From assembly GCF_963576675.1 (NCBI RefSeq), contig NC_088915.1, positions 30,533,501 to 30,597,500 of the forward strand: DNA of 64,000 bases, given 5' to 3'. Positions 57,601 through 64,000 of this stretch are shown in pieces. Position 1 is the first letter of the stretch. Each line of letters begins with the position of its first letter. Made by a program: the position numbers and the translations under genes. Origin of the DNA: Euphorbia lathyris. Lineage: Eukaryota > Streptophyta > Magnoliopsida > Malpighiales > Euphorbiaceae. Under the pieces are notes generated by a model. The model saw only the letters and a program-made list of their open reading frames with translations. It searched no databases and was not told the origin of the DNA.

Positions 57601-58160
57601 TACAATTGAGTGAGTTGGTTTAGTAGAGTTGCACAATTGAGTGAGCTAGTATAGTACAATGGTGGAGTGGGGTTGGGTGATATGAGTGAGCACACAAATA
57701 TACGTGGGGTTGATCCATCCTAACACCAAAACTTAATTAGAGTCCAATCTTTTAAAATCAATTTCACTTTCAGATCATGTTAGAGAGAGAGAGAGGTGAG
57801 GTAGAGAGAGAAAGAAATTTAAAGAGAGAGAGAGGTTAGAGAGAGAAATAAAGTTGAAGAGTGAAAAGGAAATAGAGAAAAGAAGAGAAAAATAGAGTGG
57901 AATAAGGGTAAAAGAGGGAAAGGATGAAATTTATTTATTTATTTTAATATGTGGGTCCCACTTTACTAATTATTTGATTGAAAATGATGAGGTGGCGCGT
58001 TGACCGGGCGTTGACCGGTCATTTTTACCGTCTGTACACCAAAGTGGGAGGTCACCTATAAGGTCGTATATATTAGTGAGACAAATTGAAGGTTGTACAC
58101 CAAAGTGTGAAATGAGGCAAATGTTATACATCATTAATGAAATTTACCCCAGAAAAGTTC

Positions 58161-59124
58161 TTTATAAACCTTCTATAAAAAACCTATGTGTCCTAAAAAT
58201 GACCTTACTCCCTAGACTGTGGTTGGTGGAGGTAAATTTTCAATCAATGAGGTCTTAGCTCTATCCACTTCCAATCCTTTTTCAGAAATTTTATCTCCTA
58301 AAACTATTCATTCATCTACCATGAAATGACATTTTTCCCGATTAAGCACTAGGTTAGTCTCTTCACATCTAGACAATACTTTATCTAAGTTTTGTAAACA
58401 TGCATCAAAAGAATTATCATATACAGAAAATTCATCCACAAATAATTCCATGATATCTTCAATAAAATCATTCAAAATAGCAGTCATACAACATTGAAAA
58501 GTTGTAGGTGCATTACATAGACCAAAGGGCATTCTTCTATAAGCAAAAGTTCCATAGGGACATGTGAAGGTGGTTTTATCTTGGTCATCTGGGTAAATAT
58601 AGATTTGGAAAAATCCGGAATACCCATCTAGGAAACAATAAAATGCATGTCCGGCTATCCTTTCAATCATTTGATCAATGAAAGGTATAGGAAAATGATC
58701 TTTCCCAGTTGTCGTATTTAGGTTCCTATAGTCTATACAACCCCTCCAACTGGTGGTGCTTCGTGTAGGTATTAACTCTCCTTCATCATTTCTAACTATG
58801 GTCATACCTCCTTTCTTAGGTACACAATGGATCGGACTAACCCATTCATTATCCGAAATTGGATAGATAATCCCGTTATCCAAAAGTTTTGTAATCTCAT
58901 TAACTACTTCTTTCATCTTGGGATTTAAGCGTCTTTGCCTATCCGCTTTAGGAGGTTTTCATTCTTCTAAGTGTATCCTATGCATTACAATGCTAGGATT
59001 AATTCGCTTAAGGTCTGAAATTTGCAGACCTATACTTCATATCCTATATCTAACAATTTCTTTTAAACTCATCTCTTGTTCCTTGGTTAATTTGTTAGAG
59101 ATAATAATAGGTAGAGTATCACCT
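58161..59124 (-). pseudogene. pol (RT): Athila-type reverse transcriptase
   Basis: A minus-strand frame open over 58308-58916, with flanking broken parts on both sides. Seen: LLDNGIIYPISDNEWVSPI, VPKKGGMTIV, WRGCIDYRNLN, HFPIPFIDQMIERIAG, FLDGYSGFFQI, TFTCPYGTFAYRRMPFGLCN, and the catalytic box ELFVDEFSVY. The box in this clade normally ends in two Asp (F-x-D-D); here the second is Glu (GAT GAA). The following connection region has stops (after VDE and later) before the MULE insertion. Confidence 0.88.
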
Positions 59125-59802
59125 TCACCTAGAAATGTGTATCTCAAATGGAGGCAATTCTTTTAACTCTAATTTTGGTGGTTTTAAAACTGAGGGTGGT
59201 ATTGGTCTATCATCACGAATTAAAGGCTCTGGAGCCTTATCTTGCATTTCTTCTTCAACTATAGGTTCTATAACATTTTCCTCTTCAACAATATCGTTAA
59301 TACATTCATCAACCAAATCAAGTTTCATACAAACAAACTCTTCCATAGGATATTTCATAGCTCTATTCATATTAAACTCAATTTCATCCTCACCAATTCT
59401 CAAAATTACCTTTCCTTTGGGTACATCAACTAATGCACGTCCCGTATTTATAAACGGTCTACCAAAAATTAATAGACAATTAACATCATATGCAAAGTCA
59501 AGTATCACAAAATCTGTAGGAAAATTAAATTTATCAACTTTCACTAAAACATCTTCAATTATACCATATGGATTTTTAGTGGTTTGGTCCGCTAATTGCA
59601 AAACCATACTAGTGCATTTAATAACTTCTTCTAGACCTAACTTTTTGAATATTGACAATGGCATTAAGTTAATGATTGCACCTAAGTCACAAAGACAACT
59701 TGGGAATTCAATATCTCCCAATTTACAAGGAATGGTGAAACATCCTGAGTTTTTTAAACTTGGTGGGCATATGACTAGACACAATTGAACTACAATCTTC
59801 AA
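59125..59802 (-). pseudogene. Athila-type aspartic protease region
   Basis: A 225-codon minus-strand frame: FTIPCKLGDIEFPSCLCDLG then AIINLMPLSIFKKLGL (the clade's D-L-G-A active-site form), then ADQTTKNPYGIIEDVLVKV, DFVILDFAYD, LIFGRPFINTGRALVDV, and an acidic tail (VEEENVIEPIVEEEMQD). It is continuous with the linker upstream and RT downstream in a Gag-Pol order. The open antisense frame of similar length is a shadow. Confidence 0.85.
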
Positions 59803-59815
59803 TTAAAGCTATAGA

Positions 59816-60340
59816 TTAAATATCTTCCCAACTTATTTTTTTAGATATCAAATCTTTCAAAAACTTACCATAGTTAGGAATTTGAGTTATTGCATCCATA
59901 AACGTTAAGTTAATATGCAAATTTTTAAGTTGATGTAGAAAGGTCAAAAGTTGCTTATCATAGTCCTTGTTTCGGACTTTTTGAGGAAAATGAGGTTTTG
60001 ATTGAAATGCACTTGCATTTGCTTCCTTGGGTGAAATCTTTGAATTTTTATTCACTTATTTGGACTTTGTCATCAAATCTTTTTCCTGCAAAATGTTAGT
60101 AACATCTCCGAGAATTTCCGGATCTAAATAATGTTTTTCCGACCTAAGAGTTATAGTCTTAACTTGCTCTTTAGGATTTTTCTCTGTATGGCTAGGAAGG
60201 CTACCCTCCTTGCGGGATGGAATTGACTTGGTAATTTTTCCAATTTGTACTTCCAAATTATGGATGCTAGATGAGTGGTTCTTAAAAAATTGATCAAACT
60301 TAGTTTCAATACGTTTAAAATTTTCATCATCATTATTCAT
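59816..60340 (-). pseudogene. Athila-type gag C-terminal / linker region
   Basis: Minus-strand frames read SIHNLEVQIGKITKSIPSR, PKEQVKTITLRSEK, FPQKVRNKDYDKQLLTFLHQ and LKNLHINLTFMDAITQIPNY, the arrangement found between capsid and protease in Athila elements. A stop (near 60056) breaks the frame. Confidence 0.8.
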
Positions 60341-60700
60341 TTTACCACCAATAGCATCAATAAATTTATCAATTTTGGAATTGTGTCAATAGAATCTCTT
60401 GATTGATTTTGATAATTATTAGTTCTATCTTGATTGGCATTAGTATTATTATTCTCTTTCCAATTAAAATTCGAATTATTTCTCCATCCTGGAAAATAGG
60501 TGTTCGAATACGGGTTATTGATTTGATTCTGTTATTGGACAAAATTTACTTGTTCAATCTCATCCGCACCACTATAATCAATTTTATTTTGGATGGGGTT
60601 TCCATTAACATCACATGGTGTTACAAGCTTATCTATTTTATGCTAAAGTGCAAAAAATTGTGCTTGTAGCATCGATATAGGGTCAAGACTAATTATACCT
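60341..60700 (-). other. Athila gag spacer, no domain
   Basis: An Asn-rich, low-complexity gag segment on the minus strand with stops, between capsid and linker blocks. Open plus-strand frames are shadows. Confidence 0.5.
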
Positions 60701-61531
60701 TTAGCAGATGATGAAGTTAAGGATGATGGTTTTGGAGTAACCAGTGTTTGTGCAGGCTCTGCGGGCCACATGCTGCTTTTTATAGCCATTTCCTCTAAAA
60801 AGTTCTTTTGCTTCAGCACATGTCTTCTTCATAAATAAACCCCCCGACATAGCATCAAGTGAACCCCTTGTGGTAGGATTAATACCATTGTAAATGGTTT
60901 GCATTAAAAGTTCATCGGGTAAATGATGGTGTGGGCATAAACATTGAAGTTCTTTGAAGCATTCCCATGCTTCATACAAGGTTTCATTTTCATTTTATGT
61001 AAATGATGTAATCTCTTTTGATCTTAGCTGTTTTGGCTAGGGGAAAATATTTGGATAAAAATGCTTGGCTAATTGGTTCCAAGTTTGAATTGTTCCGGCC
61101 GGTATGGAATTCAACCAAACCTTAGCCATGTTCTTCAACATGAAAGGAAAAAGGGGAAGTTTGACTACCTCGGCAGAAACGTCTGTTATCTTAAAGGTGT
61201 CACAAATTTTAAGAAAGTTAGTCAAATGGGCGTTTGGATTTTCGTTAGGTAATCCATAGAAAGTAACACTGTTATGTAGCATATTTAATAATGCTGGTTT
61301 TATCTCAAATTGATTTGCATTTATTTGGGGTCTGACTACACTATTGGTAACTCCTGGTGTAGCATAATCCATAAGTCTATGGCATTCTCCAGCCATTTCT
61401 ACTACTTGTGGCTCTTGATTTTGTGTCTCTTTCTTCTTTTTCTTCTTAATTTTCTTCTTTTTCTTTAGTGTCTTCTCAACTTCAGGATCTAGTGATTCCG
61501 GTTGAATGCCTAAACTTCTAGTACTGCGCAT
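60701..61531 (-). pseudogene. gag: Athila-type gag (capsid)
   Basis: Minus strand. An N-terminal lysine-rich run (KKKKKIKKKKKK) is followed by ATPGVTNSVVRPQI, NANQFEIKPALLNMLHNSV, FYGLPNENPNAHLTNFLKIC, FPFMLKNMAKVWLNSIPAGT. After a frameshift near 61000-61037 come LYEAWECFKELQCLCPHHHL and TIYNGINPTTRGSLDAMSGG. All are capsid blocks of this clade. The start at 61531 fits an M-R-S/T-R beginning. Broken by the frameshift. Confidence 0.85.
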
Positions 61532-61681
61532 GAACAGAAATTACGCGCACGAACAGAAACTACCTTCAAAACAAAAATTGAAAAATTGTGTAAGTATATA
61601 TAATATATAATATAAGTATATATAAACCAAGATTCAGAATTTAAATACTACAGAAAAAATAATTTTTAAAATCAACACTGT

Positions 61682-61699
61682 TCCCCGGCATCGGCGCCA
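61682..61699 (-). promoter_or_regulatory. primer-binding site of the Athila element
   Basis: On the minus strand TGGCGCCGATGCCGGGGA, the sequence expected in Athila-type elements for a tRNA(Asp)-type primer. It lies 6 bases after a CA-ended LTR edge (CCCAACA, 61706). Confidence 0.8.
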
Positions 61700-61705
61700 A
61701 AAACT

Positions 61706-61768
61706 TGTTGGGCGAATTCCGCAAGTACACGATTTCGCTTGTAGTGATAAAAGATATTGATCCCACAG
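61706..61768 (-). repeat. end of the Athila 5' LTR
   Basis: The minus strand ends ...TTGCGGAATTCGCCCAACA directly before the primer-binding site. The rest of the LTR is displaced by the LINE insertion. Confidence 0.6.
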
Positions 61769-62239
61769 AGAACAACAACAAAGCTTTAGTCCCGAAATGA
61801 TTCGGGGTCGGCTAACATGAACCATCATATAAAATCGTGAAATCAAGTCGTGTCAGTGACACAAATTCTCTCCTTCCACTCTGTCCTATCCACTACCATA
61901 TTTTCCTCAATCCCCAATAAACTCATATCACTCTCCATCATCCTCTTCCAAGTTTGTTTAGGTCTTCCCCTACTTCTCACCCCTACATCCCTTTGTCACT
62001 CTTCAGTCCTCCTAACCGGCGCATCAAGTGCTCTTCGTCTTACATGGCCAAACCACCTTAGTCGGTTTTCCCTCATTTTATTCTCAATAGATGTAACCCC
62101 TACTTTTGTCCTAATTATTTCATTACTCACCCGATCCTTTCTCGTATGACCACACATCTATCTCAACATACGCATCTCCGCCATCGACATCTTATGAATG
62201 TGACAGTGTTTTACTGCCCAACATTCTGTACCATATAAT
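61769..62239 (-). mobile_element. RTE-type LINE, 3' end of RT
   Basis: Minus strand reads [57 protein letters not shown] and RGRPKQTWKRMMESD, the C-terminal part of RTE-clade reverse transcriptases, with two stops. It ends in CATTTCGGGACTAAAGC followed by TTTGTTGTTGTT, the usual RTE tail. Its 5' side is cut by the Copia LTR at 62240. Confidence 0.85.
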
Positions 62240-63721
62240 TGTTGAAACACCTTTCCACATGATTTTGATTTGACAAAATTATTTAAGTTAATCCATGATT
62301 AAGGGGCAATTAAATTTAAGTGCTTTGATTTAATTGTACTAATATGTTTGTTCAATGTTGAGTATAAATATAAATCAAAACAGAATCAAAAAGTAATACA
62401 AGACGAAGTCAGCATGAGAACACAACACAAGCTGAGTGGAGTGCAACTCAGCATAATAGAAGAAAAGTCATCTTCAGAACAAATACTCAAAGATGAAGCT
62501 GACCAAAGAAGCTGAGTGGAACGAAACTCAGTATCAAAGAAAGGAAGTCTTCCTCTAAGCTAATGCTTGCAGACGAAGCTGACCACGGAAGCTGAGTAAG
62601 GATACGACTCAGAAACATAGAACAAAAGCAACGTCAATACAGTCAAGCTGAGTGTTCGTCAGGACAGCACGAATGATCTGTTTGCTAAAAGACAAGATCC
62701 GACAACTGTCTGCACCAATAATAGAAACCTTGGAATTATGCACAGAGTCAATTTCGAGATGCATGGGTCAACTGTCCGTTAGCTAAAAGATGAACTGGCA
62801 CTAGAAGACGCACCTGCGGGTAGAAGACAAGCCTGACACCTGCGGAATTCAGACGACAGGATTGGCCTGCAAATCTGAAGCTGACCAGAACATGTCGCAA
62901 GAAAAAGCCGTTTGAATCCAACGGATAATTCTAGATTCAAATCATTACAGCTTCAGACCTCAACTATAAAAGGACAAGTTCATTCTTGGATCCTTTGCCG
63001 ATTGTAGAAATACAAAAAGAGAAAAAGAGAAAAGATACAAAGCACATTCAAACAAGAAAAAGATCTTACACCAAACTTCCATTTCTGTGTAAAAGCTAGA
63101 TCGATTTTGTAATCATCTAAAGTGTTCTTCATCTAGAAAGAACAAGTCTGTATCAATTGTAAAATTGAGAGAGTTGTGCTGAGTACTCGGTTTTAGTACT
63201 CAGGCATAGAGAAATCTAGGTGTTCGGTTATAGCACTTAGTAGGAGTTGAGTAAACGAATAGAGGAAGGTACTCTTGCATATTCAACTTCCTTGTAAACG
63301 ATTTGTGCTCTACCTTTAAAGAGCTTAATATTGGATTGAAAAAGCCCGGAGGGACTCTGAGGACTGGACGTAGGCGGAGAGGCCGAACCAGGATAAGTCG
63401 TGCTGAGTAATTTCTAACTCTCTCTCAATATATCTATATATGTGTTGCTTGATTAACTTGCTCAGGATATAAATTGTAAAAGCTGACACTGAGTAATCTT
63501 GGTGCTGAGTTGGAAGCTGGCCTCAAGTGGTAATTCCCAACTCACAAGTAAAACAGTTCTAGTCAGCATCTGACTAAAGCTGTCTTACACTTCTCGGTCG
63601 TGCTGACCTGAACTAAGTTAAGTTAACTAAAGAATTATATTAAGTTAGCATAATTAAACGAAAAAGTTATATTAGTTCCTAACCCCCCCCCCCCCTTGGA
63701 ACTAATCACACGGGACCAACA
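62240..63721 (+). repeat. 5' LTR of a Copia element (1482 bp)
   Basis: Begins TGTTGAAACACC and ends GGGACCAACA, followed 2 bases later by a methionine-tRNA primer site. It contains an 80-bp tandem repeat (62431 onward), an R/U5-like TATATCTATATATGTGTTG stretch near 63427-63446 and a 13-base C run (63683-63695). The 3' LTR is outside the window. Confidence 0.85.
62431..62610. repeat. 80-bp tandem repeat with GCTGAGT/ACTCAG stems in the LTR
   Basis: Units begin GCTGAGTGGA at 62431 and 62511 and GCTGAGTAAG at 62591, exactly 80 bp apart. Each carries an inverted ACTCAG 12-16 bases downstream. The motif recurs singly elsewhere in the LTR. It may act as an enhancer array; function is inferred. Confidence 0.8.
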
Positions 63722-63723
63722 AA

Positions 63724-63735
63724 TGGTATCAGAGC
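63724..63735 (+). promoter_or_regulatory. primer-binding site TGGTATCAGAGC
   Basis: Complementary to the 3' end of initiator methionine tRNA, as in most plant Copia elements, two bases after the LTR end. Confidence 0.9.
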
Positions 63736-63785
63736 TAAGTAGCTCACTACTCAAAGATATAACTATCTTGAGCTGATCCCGATAA

Positions 63786-64000
63786 ATGGCTGAGAACAGC
63801 ACTCGTTTCCTTCCAGAAAATCAAACAACACAAATACTCCCTGAGGGATTATCAATTAGTCAGCCTCCCTTGTTTTTCGGATCAAATTATACATTTTGGA
63901 AAAACAGGAAGAAGAACTTTATTCAAGCTACAAACATGAGTGTGTGGCTTGCAATAGTTCAAGGCCCATATGTGCCGTACAAAACTGTTGACAACGAAAA
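63786..64000 (+). CDS. gag (partial): Copia gag, N-terminal part (runs off the window)
   Basis: The ATG at 63786 opens a frame that continues to the window edge: MAENSTRF, then PPLFFGSNYTFWKNRKKNF and WLAIVQGPYVPYKTVD, the N-terminal gag block (DUF4219/UBN2 type) of plant Copia elements. It lies 50 bases after the primer-binding site. No stop or frameshift is seen in the 71 codons available, so the element could be intact; this cannot be judged here. Confidence 0.85.
   Translation, partial: MAENSTRFLPENQTTQILPEGLSISQPPLFFGSNYTFWKNRKKNFIQATNMSVWLAIVQGPYVPYKTVDNE

Larger units (their letters stand above)
56415..58151. mobile_element. Pack-MULE carrying two host gene fragments
   Basis: A 1737-bp element with ~170-bp terminal inverted repeats (TAAATTTCAT, TTTGCCTCATTTC, CAATTTGTCTCACTAATATA, GGTCAACGCGCCACCTCATC are shared). 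A perfect 9-bp duplication flanks it. No transposase. The interior has pyrimidine-rich / purine-rich mirrored tracts (56640-56770, 57780-57900) and minus-strand coding fragments of an RNase-H-like protein and an EF-hand protein. Confidence 0.93.
56406..58160. repeat. 9-bp TSD AGAAAAGTT of the MULE in Athila
   Basis: AGAAAAGTT at 56406-56414 and 58152-58160 immediately flanks the MULE. Removing the element rejoins Athila RT (connection region) with RNase H. Confidence 0.93.

Noticed and set aside
59135..59788. 217-codon plus-strand open frame
   Set aside because: Exact antisense of the Athila protease region; Ser-rich low-information product with no domain. A shadow frame.

Overview
This window is nuclear DNA from a flowering plant, most likely a eudicot. 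It is AT-rich, its genes have many introns, and it carries a typical angiosperm mix of mobile elements: Copia and Athila-type Gypsy LTR elements, Mutator-like (MULE), hAT, CACTA and Stowaway DNA elements, RTE LINEs and tRNA-derived SINEs. Species was not determined. No rRNA, tRNA gene, CRISPR array or bacterial-type operon was seen.

Only three host genes look intact. (1) Hydroxymethylglutaryl-CoA lyase (minus strand, 8 coding exons, 15845-19543, plus a 5' UTR exon near 20310-20400), a leucine-catabolism enzyme. (2) A two-exon cytochrome P450 of the CYP75A / flavonoid 3',5'-hydroxylase type (plus, 44704-46309), with a TATA box, a G-box and a tandemly duplicated promoter block. (3) A 12-exon secreted pectin acetylesterase (plus, 48938-51782). 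They belong to unrelated pathways and are simply neighbours.

Almost everything else is nested mobile DNA. 1-15.5 kb: MULE-type foldback elements (240-764, 8839-9612, 11853-12374), a long inverted duplication (893-1770), a dead Copia gag-integrase remnant (4800-6833), a minus-strand Copia remnant (9613-11398) split by a MITE that is itself split by a hAT element (10122-11050), and a probable solo LTR (11399-14063). 20.5-30 kb: a Pack-MULE (21346-22598) and a dead MuDR-type transposase cut by a Copia element (23174-28246, TSD GATGC). That Copia element has lost part of its 5' LTR and its gag-integrase region and carries a further insertion in its 3' LTR. 30.4-39.6 kb: a second decayed Copia copy split by a 6.9-kb CACTA element (31280-38205, TSD AAT). 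The CACTA holds a solo LTR, satellite-like repeats, a large palindrome and a nearly complete captured E2 ubiquitin-conjugating enzyme gene. 39.6-44.0 kb: small MITEs and a deleted hAT element (41920-44019). 47-48.6 kb: Copia and SINE debris. 52.3-53.3 kb: a FAR1-like transposase remnant. 54.5-61.8 kb: a decayed minus-strand Athila element split by a Pack-MULE (56415-58151, TSD AGAAAAGTT) carrying EF-hand and RNase-H-like fragments. 61.8-64 kb: an RTE LINE tail inside the Athila LTR, itself cut by a young-looking Copia element whose 5' LTR, primer-binding site and gag start run off the right edge.

The clearest results are the resolved insertion boundaries: target-site duplications of 3, 5, 8 and 9 bp fit CACTA, LTR, hAT and MULE classes respectively and give a relative order of events. 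The other main result is two kinds of gene capture: the E2 gene in the CACTA element and the EF-hand plus RNase-H-like fragments in the MULE.
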